Of a stretch of DNA of 64,000 nt, positions 9,476 through 18,510 are shown piece by piece (the first letter of the stretch is position 1; the number at the start of each line of letters is the position of its first letter). Made by a program: the position numbers and the translations under genes. Source of the DNA: an uncultured Subdoligranulum sp. (GTDB lineage: Bacteria > Bacillota > Clostridia > Oscillospirales > Ruminococcaceae); NCBI GenBank assembly GCA_900545545.1, contig UQZO01000007.1, positions 31,538 through 95,537 of the forward strand, given 5' to 3'. The notes beneath the pieces were generated by a model that did not search any database, was not told the origin of the DNA, and saw only the letters and a program-made list of their open reading frames with translations.

Positions 9476-9835
9476 CTACCGTAAACAACCAAAATCTTGA
9501 TCATGTTTTTTTCTTTTTCGTTGCGTGTTGGCTGTATATTCCGCTTTGCGGATTTTTGCCGTATCCTGCACCGCCCGCGGCAGCCATTCGCAGCCGCAAC
9601 ATTCCATAGGAATGGGGATTTCCTGTATGGCATCCGCCGGGTTGGGACGTTTCAGCGTCGGCGGCAGATAGGCAAGCCCCACTTCCCGCAGCGACAGCAC
9701 CTCGCCGCTGAGCCACCCCACAGGCTGGTCATCACAGTACAGGCAATAACAGCCAAACATCTTTTTCACACAGACGTTCAGCCCCCGCAGGGCTGTAAGC
9801 CATGCCTGGACGGTTTCTTCTTTCGGGTATGCCAT
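9476..9835 (-). CDS. TfoX/Sxy N-terminal-domain protein
   Basis: 119 residues. The TfoX-N-like core is visible: VKKMFGCYCLYCDDQPVGWL, LREVGLAYLPPTLKRPNPAD and EWLPRAVQDTAKIRK. Small stand-alone proteins of this kind are widespread in Clostridia and have no proven role; a link to competence is by family name only. ATG 9835 has GGGAGGAAAG directly upstream, whereas the longer frame has no site. A single gene with its own promoter. Confidence 0.75.
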   Translation of the reverse strand: MAYPKEETVQAWLTALRGLNVCVKKMFGCYCLYCDDQPVGWLSGEVLSLREVGLAYLPPTLKRPNPADAIQEIPIPMECCGCEWLPRAVQDTAKIRKAEYTANTQRKRKKHDQDFGCLR

Positions 9836-9884
9836 CTTTCTTTCCTCCCTTGCAAGTGAATGTGCCTTGTTGTGTTCCCCATTT

Positions 9885-9912
9885 ATTATATCGCATCCCG
9901 CCGAACCCGCAA
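9885..9912 (-). promoter_or_regulatory. Promoter of the TfoX-like gene
   Basis: Minus strand: TTGCGG (9912-9907), 16 nt, TATAAT (9890-9885), about 50 nt before the start codon. Confidence 0.55.
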
Positions 9913-9965
9913 AGCAGAGGAAATGTAAATTTTGACAGAAAAATCGGTGCTTCGCGGGGCACAAC

Positions 9966-10000
9966 AAAAGCCGGGCAGCACATCACGCGTGCTGCCCGGC
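9966..10000 (-). terminator. Terminator of the AGCS symporter gene
   Basis: A perfect 12-bp stem, GCCGGGCAGCAC / GTGCTGCCCGGC (9970-9981 with 9989-10000), is followed on the minus strand by TTTTGTTGT. Confidence 0.85.
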
Positions 10001-10007
10001 TCTATGC

Positions 10008-11399
10008 TCAGGAAGATTGTTTCATCACATTTTGTTCGTAGTCCCGCAAGGAGGCCAGTGCCTTGGGTGCCAGCGGGAAGAGGGCGATCATATTGAACAC
10101 CGTCATCAGGCCCACGCCCACATCGCCCAGATCCCACACAAACTGGTAGGCTGCCAGGCCACCGATGAACAGCATGACCAGCGCCAGAATCTTGTAGGCC
10201 AACTGGGCGCCCCAGCGGTCGCCGAAGAGGTACGCCACATTGGAGCGGGCATAAAACAGGATGCCCAGGAAGGTGGACAGGCTGAACAGCCACAGAATCA
10301 CGGCGATGAAGATGACACCGAATTCGCCCAGATGATACCGCATGGCTGCCTGCAGCAGGTCCATGCCTTCCAGACCGTTGGTAAGCTCCGTGGGGGTCAG
10401 CAGCATGATCATGGCCGAGCAGCTGCAGATGACCAGCGTATCAATAAAAACGCCCAGGGCCTGCAAAAGACCCGCCTTGGCCGGATGGTCGATATGGGAA
10501 GCAGCCGCTGCACAAGGCGCCGAACCGGAGCCAGCCTCGTTGGAGAAAAGGCCACGCTTGGTACCGTTCATGATCACGGCGCCGATGCCGCCGCCCACCA
10601 CCTGGCGCAGGCCGAAGGCCTCGGCAAAAATACGGCTGAAAACACCGGGCAGCAGCGGTGCATTTTTTACAATAATAAAAAGGGTAATGAAAAAGTAGCA
10701 GGCCGCCATGACCGGGACCATGATGTCCAGCACCCGGACGGTGGCATTTTTGCGCAGCACAATGATGGCTGCCACAATTACCAGCGCAATGGTGGAATAC
10801 AGCGGCGGGATGTGGAAGGCATTTTCAAAGGAAGCCGAGATGGAGTTGCTGGTGACCTGGCTGATGCCGCACCAGCAGATAAGCCCCGATAGTGCAAACA
10901 GGTATGCAACAATCGACTGTTTGCGGCGGCTGCCCTTGGGCACGAACAGCGCGTGCAGGTAATAGGCGGGGCCGCCGCGGTAGCCGCCGTAGAGCGGGTC
11001 CTTCTGCTTGTAGAGCTGGGCCAGGGTAGCTTCGATGAATGCCGTGGAGGAACCCAGCAGTGCCATAATCCACATCCAGAACACGGCACCGGCGCCGCCC
11101 GCCGAGATGGCTGCCACCACACCCACCAGGTTGCCCATACCGACACGGCAGGCGGTGGAGACGATCAGCGCCTGCACACCGGACAGGCCGTGCTCGGTCT
11201 TTTTGTTGTTGGTCATCGTGACGCGGACCATTTCCGGGAAAAGGCGGAACGGCAAAAACCGTGTGCGCACCGTAAAATAGACACCCGCCGGGACCAGGAT
11301 CATCACAAGAAGGGAAAGTCCCAGGGTACTGCCGCCGGGCAGCGGGATCTGTACCAGATCTCCCCAGAGCAGATTATAAACGGCTTTGAACACGGTCAT
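10008..11399 (-). CDS. Alanine/glycine:cation symporter (AGCS family)
   Basis: 463 residues with ten or more hydrophobic helices. Family hallmarks are PAGVYFTVRTRFLPFRLFPE near the N-terminus, STACRVGMGNLVGVVAAISA and GPAYYLHA, and the conserved NEAGSGSAPCAAAAS segment (FSNEAGSGSAP). It imports a neutral amino acid with sodium ions. ATG 11399 (MTVFKAVYNLLWGD) has AGAGGAA 8 nt upstream; the longer frame to 11435 lacks a site. Confidence 0.9.
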   Translation of the reverse strand: MTVFKAVYNLLWGDLVQIPLPGGSTLGLSLLVMILVPAGVYFTVRTRFLPFRLFPEMVRVTMTNNKKTEHGLSGVQALIVSTACRVGMGNLVGVVAAISAGGAGAVFWMWIMALLGSSTAFIEATLAQLYKQKDPLYGGYRGGPAYYLHALFVPKGSRRKQSIVAYLFALSGLICWCGISQVTSNSISASFENAFHIPPLYSTIALVIVAAIIVLRKNATVRVLDIMVPVMAACYFFITLFIIVKNAPLLPGVFSRIFAEAFGLRQVVGGGIGAVIMNGTKRGLFSNEAGSGSAPCAAAASHIDHPAKAGLLQALGVFIDTLVICSCSAMIMLLTPTELTNGLEGMDLLQAAMRYHLGEFGVIFIAVILWLFSLSTFLGILFYARSNVAYLFGDRWGAQLAYKILALVMLFIGGLAAYQFVWDLGDVGVGLMTVFNMIALFPLAPKALASLRDYEQNVMKQSS

Positions 11400-11495
11400 C
11401 ACAAGATTCCTCTCTTTATTTCCACACTTTAGCAATGCAGCGCATTAAAGTAGTGTACCACAAACCGTTCTCCGGGGGAAGCCCTTTTCTGTTTT

Positions 11496-12149
11496 TTATA
11501 TCCGGTGGCACTCTTCCGGAATACCGATGTCCGCCAGCAATACCTCACCGCAGAAAGCTGCCGCCTGCGGGGCCGTGTGGGCGGGTTTGCAGCTGTCAAA
11601 GGACACCGTCAGGTCGGCCTGCACCGCCCCCTCGGCCCCTTCACCGGTATCGGCGCAGACGCCGCTGGGCAGGTCCACCGCCAGCAGAAAAGCCCCCGCC
11701 GCCCGGCATTGCCGCAGCAATCCGCAGGCTGCCTGCCCTGCCGGGCGCAAGGCCCCATGGAAGCCGGTGCCGTACAAGGCATCCACCACAGCATCCCAGC
11801 CCTGCGGGTCGGGGCGCGTTTCGGCGTCCAGTACCGTAACAGGCAATGCCCGCAGCAGTTCCCGGTTGGTGATGGCGTCGGGCGTGCGGGGCGCCCCTTC
11901 CGCCAGCCAGACGCAGACCTGCCAGCCTGCTTTGGCCGCCACCCGGGCCATGACGAAACCATCGCCGCCGTTGTTGCCCTTACCGGCCACCACCAGCAGC
12001 CGCCCGGGCGCCGGGAACCGCCGGGCCAGTTCCGTCCAGGCGGCACGCCCGGCGTTTTCCATCATCTGGATATACAAAAGGCCTGCTTCGTTGGCTGCCT
12101 GCTCAATGGCTTTCATTTGAGCGGCGGTGACAATGGCTTCATTTTTCAT
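11496..12149 (-). CDS. nnrE: NAD(P)H-hydrate epimerase
   Basis: 217 residues, a stand-alone YjeF_N domain. It interconverts R and S forms of damaged, hydrated NAD(P)H so that a dehydratase can repair it. Motifs: N-terminal VTAAQMKAIEQAA, GKGNNGGDGFVMAR (nucleotide-binding NNGGDG), VVDALYGTGFHG and LAVDLPSGVCADTG. The fused dehydratase domain found in many bacteria is absent here. A strong AGGAGGAAA precedes ATG 12149. Next gene downstream on the same strand is AGCS, but the gap is about 100 bp. Confidence 0.9.
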   Translation of the reverse strand: MKNEAIVTAAQMKAIEQAANEAGLLYIQMMENAGRAAWTELARRFPAPGRLLVVAGKGNNGGDGFVMARVAAKAGWQVCVWLAEGAPRTPDAITNRELLRALPVTVLDAETRPDPQGWDAVVDALYGTGFHGALRPAGQAACGLLRQCRAAGAFLLAVDLPSGVCADTGEGAEGAVQADLTVSFDSCKPAHTAPQAAAFCGEVLLADIGIPEECHRI

Positions 12150-12204
12150 AGGTCGTTTCCTCCTTTTTTCTTGTATGGTACCACAGGCCAGGGGGAAATT
12201 CCAC

Positions 12205-12235
12205 AAAAAAAGTTCCGGGCTTTGCAGCCCGGAAC
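12205..12235 (-). terminator. Terminator of the ECF S-component gene
   Basis: GTTCCGGGCT (12212-12221), loop TTGC, AGCCCGGAAC (12226-12235). On the minus strand it is followed by TTTTTTT. Confidence 0.9.
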
Positions 12236-12246
12236 CCGGAAAACAA

Positions 12247-12858
12247 TCAGTTCAGTTTGAGGAATTTGCGCACCGGCAACGTGACGGCACCCGCCACCAG
12301 GCAGCAGATGACCCACTCGATGATGGCCTGCACGCCGACGCAGAGGACAATGAACATCAGCGCATTACCGGCGCCCAGGCTCTGGGCCAGGTTCTGCACG
12401 TAGTCGATGTTATAGAAAATCAATACCAGAGAGCCCATGAAAAATACGGTGTTGAGCACCGGGGCAATCAGTCCGCCTGCAAAACAGCAGAATTTGGGGA
12501 ACTTGGGCAGCACCTTGCACAGAGCCTGGAACAGCAGCGCCGTGCACAGGCCCATCAGTACACGGGATACCACGCAGACCACAAAAGTTCCCACCGGGCT
12601 GGCGCTGAAAAGTGCCGCGCTCAGGGCGCTTTTGCCTTCCACCGCCTGGATAAAACTGGTCGCGCCGAACACGGCCCCCAAAATAGCGCCTGCCGTAGGG
12701 CCCATGGTCATGGCGCCGATGGCTACCGGCACCGTGAGCAGCGACGCCGACAGCGGGCCGATTTGCAGATAGCCCAGCGGCGTATAGTTCATCACAAGCA
12801 AAATGGCCACCAGCAGCGCAAGCTGGGTGAGCCAACGGACGTTGGTACGCTTATTCAT
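12247..12858 (-). CDS. ECF-type vitamin/cofactor transporter S component
   Basis: 203 residues with five to six hydrophobic helices and the ECF-S pattern near the N-terminus: RWLTQLALLVAILLVMNYTP followed by LGYLQIGPLSASLLTVPVAI and GAMTMGPTAGAILGAVFG. It binds one substrate in the membrane and works with the shared EcfA/A'/T module encoded elsewhere. The overall look resembles pantothenate-type S components, but this is not proven. AGGAGG lies 10 nt before ATG 12858 and only 4 nt before an upstream in-frame TTG, so the ATG is chosen. Confidence 0.8.
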   Translation of the reverse strand: MNKRTNVRWLTQLALLVAILLVMNYTPLGYLQIGPLSASLLTVPVAIGAMTMGPTAGAILGAVFGATSFIQAVEGKSALSAALFSASPVGTFVVCVVSRVLMGLCTALLFQALCKVLPKFPKFCCFAGGLIAPVLNTVFFMGSLVLIFYNIDYVQNLAQSLGAGNALMFIVLCVGVQAIIEWVICCLVAGAVTLPVRKFLKLN

Positions 12859-12967
12859 ATTCAATTTTCCTCCTGCTGCCGTCTCCTACATCTCGGGAGT
12901 ACAGCGCAAATGTACAGCCCACCGGGCTGCCAACCCACAGTATAACGCAAAACCGGCCGCGTTACAA
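12859..12967 (-). promoter_or_regulatory. Promoter and hairpin-rich leader of the ECF S gene
   Basis: Minus strand: TTGTAA (12967-12962), 17 nt, TATACT (12944-12939). The -35 box coincides with the loop of the terminator of the gene upstream. The roughly 75-nt leader can form several short hairpins (GCAGCCC/GGGCTGT, GTACA/TGTAC, CTCC/GGAG). I do not recognise a known riboswitch in it. Confidence 0.45.
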
Positions 12968-12976
12968 GCGGCCGGT
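12952..12976 (-). terminator. Terminator of the HAD phosphatase gene
   Basis: Perfect 9-bp stem ACCGGCCGC / GCGGCCGGT around loop GTTACAA, followed on the minus strand by TTTTGCG. Confidence 0.75.
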
Positions 12977-12991
12977 AAAAATTCTTTTGTG

Positions 12992-13651
12992 TTACAGTTT
13001 GCCCTGCACCAGCATGTCCCGCACTTCGTACAGGTCGTGGCAGCAGTAGTCATACAGCTGGCGGATCTCCTCGTCCGGCTGGGCCAGGTCGGGCACCATC
13101 ACCGTTACGGCACCTGCCGCATGCCCGGCGCGCACACCGTTGTAGCTGTCCTCCAGCACCAGGCAGTCGCGGCTGTCCAACCCCAGGCGGCGGGCCGCCT
13201 CCAGAAAGATATCCGGTGCCGGTTTGCTGTGCTGCACATCGGCGCCGCAGACGATATCGTGGAAATACCGTGCCGTGCCGGTGGTTTGCAGGTTCTGCTC
13301 AATCATATTGCGCGGGCTGGAACTGGCCACAATGCGCGGCAGCCCCCGTTCTTCCAGCAGAGCCAGCAGCTCCTTCAGGCCCGGTTTGCAGGGCACCCCC
13401 TGGGCAAAGCGCGCATCCCCGATCTGCCAGACCTTGTCCAGCATCTTCTGCGGGTCCACCTGGGGAAAATACTTCTGCACATGCTCAATCAGATACTGTC
13501 CCGCCAGGCCGCGGCCGCTGGCATAAAAGGTGGCCAGGTCCTGGGGCATGGGCACGCCCAGCTCCTCGCAGGCAGGGTCCCAGAAAGTATCCCACAGACG
13601 TTCGGTGTCGAACATCAGGCCGTCCATATCAAAAATCACGCCTTTTATCAT
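12992..13651 (-). CDS. HAD-family hydrolase, beta-phosphoglucomutase/phosphatase-like
   Basis: 219 residues. HAD motif I is VIFDMDGLMFDTE (nucleophile Asp and acid/base Asp), motif II is VASSSP, motif III is HSKPAPDIFLEAA (Lys) and motif IV is LVLEDSYNGVRAG. A helical cap lies between motifs I and II, as in sugar-phosphate phosphatases and mutases. The substrate is unknown. ATG 13651 has AAGGAAGG 10 nt upstream. Confidence 0.85.
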   Translation of the reverse strand: MIKGVIFDMDGLMFDTERLWDTFWDPACEELGVPMPQDLATFYASGRGLAGQYLIEHVQKYFPQVDPQKMLDKVWQIGDARFAQGVPCKPGLKELLALLEERGLPRIVASSSPRNMIEQNLQTTGTARYFHDIVCGADVQHSKPAPDIFLEAARRLGLDSRDCLVLEDSYNGVRAGHAAGAVTVMVPDLAQPDEEIRQLYDYCCHDLYEVRDMLVQGKL

Positions 13652-13752
13652 AAAAGGTGCCTTCCTTTCGCTGCAATGTCCTCTTTTGCACGCCCATTGT
13701 ACCGCATTTTTCCGGCGGCGGCAAGAGAATTTTCCCCCAAGAAAATTGGGGC

Positions 13753-13781
13753 TTGTTTTTACCACTTTAGAGCGCTATAAT
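13753..13781 (+). promoter_or_regulatory. Promoter of ilvE
   Basis: TTGTTT (13753-13758), 17 nt, TATAAT (13776-13781). The leader to the start codon is about 70 nt, too short for a T-box. Confidence 0.65.
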
Positions 13782-13859
13782 TGACTAAACTGCATCCGGG
13801 TTGCTGTGCGGCGGCCCGCCTGGCGGCAATGTGATATATAGACAGGGAGAGTGTAAATC

Positions 13860-14936
13860 ATGTTGGACATCAAAATCACCAAAACGACTGCGCCGAAGGA
13901 AAAGCCGCAGGACGAGAGCAAACTCGGTTTCGGCAAAATTTTCAGCGACCATATGTTCCTGATGGATTATACCGAAGGCGAAGGCTGGCACGACGCCCGC
14001 ATCGTCCCCTACGGCCCGTGGGAGATGGACCCCGCCACCACGGTGTTCCACTACGCGCAGGAAATTTTTGAGGGCATGAAGGCTTACCGCACTGCGGAGG
14101 GTAAGATTCAGCTCTTCCGCCCCGAGTGCAACGCCAACCGCTACAACGATTCTGCCGACCGTCTGGGCATGCCCCCCATCCCGCCGGAGGATTTTGTCCA
14201 GGCTGTCAAGGCCATTGTGGATGTGGACCGCGACTGGGTGCCCCATTCCGACGGCGCTTCGCTGTACATCCGCCCCTTCTGCGTAGCCACCGATGTGGGC
14301 CTGGGTGTGCATGCGGCCAAGCACTACCGCTTCGCCATCATCTGCTCGCCCTCCGGCGCCTACTACGCCGAGGGCCTGGACCCTGTGCGCATCTACGTGG
14401 AGGATGAGTACATCCGTGCCGCCCCGGGCCTGACCGGCTTTACCAAGTGCGGCGGCAACTATGCGGCTTCCATCAAGGCCGGCGAACTGGCCGAGGAGCG
14501 CGGCTTCAGCCAGGTGCTGTGGCTGGACGGCGTGGAAAAGAAGTACGTCGAGGAAGTCGGCTCCATGAACATCATGTTCAAGATCGACGGCAAGATCTAC
14601 ACCGCTGCCTGCACCGGCACCGTGCTGCCCGGCGTCACCCGCCGCTCCATCATCGAGCTGCTGAAGGATTGGGGCTATGAGGTCATCGAGGGCAAGCTGG
14701 CCATTGCCGACGTCATGAAGGCTGCCGACGAAGGCAAGCTGGAAGAAGTCTTCGGCACCGGCACCGCCGCCGTCGTTTCTCCCGTCAAGGAACTGGACTG
14801 GGAGGGCAAGGTAGCCCACATCAGCGATGGCAAGATCGGCGAACTGACCCAGAAGCTGTACGACACGCTGACCGGCATCCAGTGGGGCAAACTGCCCGAT
14901 ACCAAGGGCTGGATCGTTCCGGTAGACCCCCAGTAA
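13860..14936 (+). CDS. ilvE: Branched-chain amino acid aminotransferase
   Basis: 358 residues, fold-type IV PLP enzyme of the longer class. It transfers the amino group between glutamate and the keto acids of Leu, Ile and Val. Motifs: YAQEIFEGMKAY, the PLP-lysine in GLTGFTKCGGNYAAS (Lys about 196), EVGSMNIMF and TGTAAVVSPVKEL. ATG 13860 has GGGAGAG upstream. It stands alone between its own promoter and terminator; other ilv or leu genes are not in view. Confidence 0.95.
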   Translation: MLDIKITKTTAPKEKPQDESKLGFGKIFSDHMFLMDYTEGEGWHDARIVPYGPWEMDPATTVFHYAQEIFEGMKAYRTAEGKIQLFRPECNANRYNDSADRLGMPPIPPEDFVQAVKAIVDVDRDWVPHSDGASLYIRPFCVATDVGLGVHAAKHYRFAIICSPSGAYYAEGLDPVRIYVEDEYIRAAPGLTGFTKCGGNYAASIKAGELAEERGFSQVLWLDGVEKKYVEEVGSMNIMFKIDGKIYTAACTGTVLPGVTRRSIIELLKDWGYEVIEGKLAIADVMKAADEGKLEEVFGTGTAAVVSPVKELDWEGKVAHISDGKIGELTQKLYDTLTGIQWGKLPDTKGWIVPVDPQ

Positions 14937-14962
14937 ATTGAATTTTGTAAAATAGCACTACA

Positions 14963-15008
14963 AAAAAAGCGCGCAGATAAGAGAAATCCTCTTTTCTGTG
15001 CGCTTTTT
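14963..15008 (+). terminator. Terminator of ilvE
   Basis: AAAAAGCGCGCAGA pairs with TCTGTGCGCTTTTT, with an inner AAGAG/CTCTT stem. The U-tract is part of the 3' arm. Confidence 0.85.
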
Positions 15009-15129
15009 CTTCATTTCTTTACATCTTTTTAACAGCCAATATGGTATACTGTTGGAAACTTGGAGTCTGTGCCCAGGGGCGCAGGAGCCGGTTTTCCCCG
15101 CATTGGCTTGTTACGAGAAAAGGATCTCT

Positions 15130-16641
15130 ATGAAACATATTCTGGAATTACTGGACGCCACCGCGGCCCGCCTGCCGGACCGCCCGGCTTTCGGGGATGA
15201 GCGCCATACCCTGACCTGGGGCCAGGTACAGCTGGCGGTGCAGCGCATCGGTACGGCACTGGCGCAGTACCATGTACAGCGCCGCCCGGTGGCCGTCTAC
15301 CTGGACCACGAGGTCCCCTGCCTGCTGGCGATGCTGGGTACGCTGGCCGCCGGCGGTTTTTACACCGTGCTGGACACCGCCCAGCCGCCCGAGCGGGTAC
15401 GGCGCATCACCGACCAGCTGGAACCGGCCCTGCTGCTGACCGATGCCCCCCACCGGGCAGCGGCCGAAGCCCTGGGGCTGCCCTGCCCCATCGTGGAGAT
15501 GGACGACGCACTGGCGGGCCCGCCCGACCCGTTCCTGCTGCAGACGCTGCGGGCCGAGGCCATCGACACGGATCTTGCCTATGTGCTGTTCACTTCCGGT
15601 TCCACCGGCGCCCCCAAGGGGGTGGCCGTGCAGCACCGGGCGGTACTTGCCTACAGCGCCTGGGCGGCGGAAACCTTCGGCCTGGACGAAACCACCGTCT
15701 TTGGCAACCAGACGCCGTTTTACTTTTCCATGTCGGTGACCGACCTGTACACCTCGCTGCGCACCGGCGCCCAGGTGCAGGTGCTGCCCAAACGGCTGTT
15801 TTCCTTCCCGGTACAGCTGCTGGACTACCTGACCGTGCACGGCGTCAACACCCTGTACTGGGTGCCTTCGGCCCTGGGCGGCGTGGTGCGCTGGAAGGCG
15901 CTGGACTATACCGCCCTGCCGCCGCTGCGCACCATCCTGTTTGCGGGGGAAACCATGCCCACGCCCTATCTGAACTACTGGCGGGCCCACTACCCCACGG
16001 CGCTGTTTGCCAATCTCTTCGGCCCCACCGAGACCACCGACATCTGCGCCTATTACATTGTGGACCGGGCATTTGCCGACGACGAACCGCTGCCCATTGG
16101 CCGCGCCTGCGATAACTGCGGCCTGCTGGTGCTGACCGCCGACGGCCAGGCCGCCGCCCCCGGCGAGGTAGGTGAGCTGTGTGCCCGGGGCAGTTTTCTG
16201 GCGGCCGGGTACTACAACATGCCCGAGAAAACCGCCGAGCGCTTCTGCCTCAACCCGCTGCAGCCCCACTACCCCGAGACCATCTACCGTACCGGGGACC
16301 TGGTGCGCTACGACGAACAGGGCCTTTTGCAGTACATGGGCCGCGCCGACAACCAGATCAAACACATGGGATACCGCATCGAGCTGGGTGAGATCGAAAC
16401 CGCGGCCTTCGGGCAGGAGGGGCTGCAAAGCTGCGCCTGTATCTACGACGCCCCCAAAGACCGGCTGGTGCTGTTTTTCACCGGGCAGAAAGATCTGGAG
16501 CCTGCGCTGCGTGCCCGCCTGGCCCAGCGTCTGCCTGCCTACATGCAGCCCGCAACCTACCGCCGCCTGAAGGCAATGCCGCAGAATCAAAACGGAAAAA
16601 TCGACCGCGCCGCGCTGCGCGAACTTTGCAAGGAGAACTAA
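15130..16641 (+). CDS. dltA: DltA-like amino-acid adenylating ligase
   Basis: 503 residues, ANL superfamily. It should adenylate an amino acid (D-alanine if truly DltA) and load it onto the carrier protein encoded next. Visible motifs: FTSGSTGAPKGV (phosphate loop), LFGPTETT, YRTGDLVRYDEQGLLQYMGR and QNQNGKIDRAAL with the catalytic C-terminal Lys. ATG 15130 has AAAGGAT upstream. First gene of a tight four-gene run with spacings of 3, 32 and 31 bp. The gene order (A-C-B-SGNH) differs from the classical dltABCD of bacilli, so substrate and acceptor are inferred only. Confidence 0.8.
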   Translation: MKHILELLDATAARLPDRPAFGDERHTLTWGQVQLAVQRIGTALAQYHVQRRPVAVYLDHEVPCLLAMLGTLAAGGFYTVLDTAQPPERVRRITDQLEPALLLTDAPHRAAAEALGLPCPIVEMDDALAGPPDPFLLQTLRAEAIDTDLAYVLFTSGSTGAPKGVAVQHRAVLAYSAWAAETFGLDETTVFGNQTPFYFSMSVTDLYTSLRTGAQVQVLPKRLFSFPVQLLDYLTVHGVNTLYWVPSALGGVVRWKALDYTALPPLRTILFAGETMPTPYLNYWRAHYPTALFANLFGPTETTDICAYYIVDRAFADDEPLPIGRACDNCGLLVLTADGQAAAPGEVGELCARGSFLAAGYYNMPEKTAERFCLNPLQPHYPETIYRTGDLVRYDEQGLLQYMGRADNQIKHMGYRIELGEIETAAFGQEGLQSCACIYDAPKDRLVLFFTGQKDLEPALRARLAQRLPAYMQPATYRRLKAMPQNQNGKIDRAALRELCKEN

Positions 16642-16644
16642 GCT

Positions 16645-16878
16645 ATGCATACCATTGAAGAAATCTTGAATATTCTTTCGGAAGTGAAACCCGGTATTTC
16701 GGTAGCCCCCGACGAGGAGCTGGTGCGCACCGGCGTGCTGGACTCGGTGGATATCATGTCGGTGGTGATGGCGCTGGCCGAGGAGTTTGACCTGGAAATC
16801 AGCCCGCTGGACCTGAAAGAGGAAAACTTCCACTCTGCCAACGCCATTCTGGAACTGGTCAACCGGCTGGAAGAGTAA
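16645..16878 (+). CDS. dltC: D-alanyl carrier protein-like acyl carrier
   Basis: 77 residues. The phosphopantetheine site is Ser in GVLDSVDIMSVVMALAEEF, followed by the acidic helix and the ENFHSANAILELVNRL end typical of clostridial DltC-like carriers. It shuttles the activated amino acid from the ligase to the membrane acyltransferase. Starts 3 bp after the ligase stop. Confidence 0.85.
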   Translation: MHTIEEILNILSEVKPGISVAPDEELVRTGVLDSVDIMSVVMALAEEFDLEISPLDLKEENFHSANAILELVNRLEE

Positions 16879-16910
16879 GCCGCTGACCGTGATTGTGAGG
16901 AGCCGTTTCT

Positions 16911-18479
16911 ATGGCGTATAACTCGTTTCCCTACTTATGTATCTTTCTGCCGCTGTGCTGGGCGGCCTGGGCGCTGCTGCCCCAGCGGTACCGGCCTGCG
17001 GCCTTGCTGGGCGGCAGCCTGATCTTCTACTGGCTGATGGCCGGCACCTACACCTTCTGGCTGCTGCTGGCGGCGGCCCTGACCTGGCTGCTGGGCCGCT
17101 GGCTGGGCAGTTTGCAGGCCTTGCAGGCTGCCACCACGCCCGGGCTGGAACGCGATGCCCGCAAGGCGGCGAAGCAGAAGTTCACCACCATGCAGAAAAG
17201 CGTGGTGGCCGCCGGGGTGGTGGGGCTGCTGGGGCTGCTGATCTGGCTGAAGTATCTGCCCTTCCTCGTCCGCTCGCTGAACGCTTTGCTGGCCCAGCTG
17301 CCCTTTGGCTGGCAGGTTTCCGCTCCCAGCTTTGTGCAGCCGGTGGGGCTGAGTTTTTTCACCCTGATGGCCATGAGCTATCTGTTTGATGTGCGCCGCG
17401 GCACCATACGTCCGGCGGAACATTACTGGCAGGTACTTCTGTACTTAAGTTTCTGGCCCCATGTGGTGGAGGGTCCCTTTGACCGCTGGGCCCAGGTTTC
17501 CCCCACCCTGCTGGACCCGCCCAAACCCAACTATCGCGCTTTCACTTTCGGCGTACAGCGCATTCTGTGGGGCATGATGAAAAAGCTCATCATCGCCGAC
17601 CGTGCCAACATGTACGTCAAGGCCGTGTTTGACGACTGGACGAAGTATTCCGGAGCCGCCGTGGTGGTGGCTACCCTGCTGTATACCCTGCAGCTGTATG
17701 CCGAATTTTCCGGCTGCATGGACATGGTGCTGGGTGCCGCCGAATGCTTCGGCGTGCCGCTGACCGAAAACTTCCGCCAGCCCTTCTTTGCCCGCAGCGT
17801 CAGCGAGTTCTGGCGCCGCTGGCACATCACGCTGGGCGCCTGGCTGCGGGAATATCTGTTCCAGCCCGTCATCGTCAGCAAGCCCATGATGCGCTTCGGC
17901 AAATGGTGCCGCACCCGGTTCGGGGCCGCGCTGGGCCGCAGCCTTCCGGTCTGGGCCGGATTGTTGCTGACCTGGCTGGCCATCGGCCTGTGGCACGGTG
18001 CCGGCTGGCTGTATGTATTGTACGGCCTGTACTATTTCGTGCTGCAATGGCTGGGCGAAGTCACCGAGCCCGCCCTGCTGCGCCTTTGCCCCCGGCTTAC
18101 CGATTGGCGCACCCGCCGCTGGTACAAACTGTGGCAGGTAGCACGCACCTTTGTGCTGGTCAACTTCGGCATGCTGCTGTTCCGCTCCAACGGAACCCAC
18201 GCCGCCCTGGATATGCTGGCCAGCCTGGCACGCCCCTACACCGGCAGCCTGCTGATCAAGCTGGATGTGCAGGATATGTGGGTGCTGGTCATCGGCGCCG
18301 TGGTCCTGCTGGCCGTGGACCTGCTGCACGAGCGGGGCGTCGCCATCCGCGAAACGCTGGCGCGCCAGCCGCTGCCGCTGCGCTGGGCCGTTTACTGCGG
18401 CGGTATGCTGGCCGTTATGATCTTTGGCGCCTACGGCGACAACTACGACCCGGCTGCGTTCATCTATGCGCAGTTCTGA
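16911..18479 (+). CDS. dltB: MBOAT O-acyltransferase (DltB/AlgI-like)
   Basis: 522 residues, polytopic. The MBOAT core is clear: LSFWPHVVEGPFDRW, the WRRWHITLGAWLREYLF block and the catalytic His in IGLWHGAGWLYVLYG. It should pass the acyl or aminoacyl group across or at the membrane to an external polymer. At 522 residues it is longer than typical DltB (about 400) and nearer AlgI/PatA types, with an N-terminal extension containing a charged loop around residues 75-95. GTGAGGAG precedes ATG 16911. Confidence 0.85.
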   Translation: MAYNSFPYLCIFLPLCWAAWALLPQRYRPAALLGGSLIFYWLMAGTYTFWLLLAAALTWLLGRWLGSLQALQAATTPGLERDARKAAKQKFTTMQKSVVAAGVVGLLGLLIWLKYLPFLVRSLNALLAQLPFGWQVSAPSFVQPVGLSFFTLMAMSYLFDVRRGTIRPAEHYWQVLLYLSFWPHVVEGPFDRWAQVSPTLLDPPKPNYRAFTFGVQRILWGMMKKLIIADRANMYVKAVFDDWTKYSGAAVVVATLLYTLQLYAEFSGCMDMVLGAAECFGVPLTENFRQPFFARSVSEFWRRWHITLGAWLREYLFQPVIVSKPMMRFGKWCRTRFGAALGRSLPVWAGLLLTWLAIGLWHGAGWLYVLYGLYYFVLQWLGEVTEPALLRLCPRLTDWRTRRWYKLWQVARTFVLVNFGMLLFRSNGTHAALDMLASLARPYTGSLLIKLDVQDMWVLVIGAVVLLAVDLLHERGVAIRETLARQPLPLRWAVYCGGMLAVMIFGAYGDNYDPAAFIYAQF

Positions 18480-18510
18480 CAGGGTCTTACAAGACAGGAG
18501 TAACCCCGGA

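Noticed and set aside
13782..13859. T-box leader upstream of ilvE
   Set aside because: The leader is only about 70 nt and lacks the T-box sequence and the antiterminator.
15148..16833. 561-codon minus-strand frame opposite the DltA-like ligase and carrier
   Set aside because: His/Gln/Gly-rich antisense frame without motifs or ribosome site; the plus strand has unambiguous ANL and carrier motifs.
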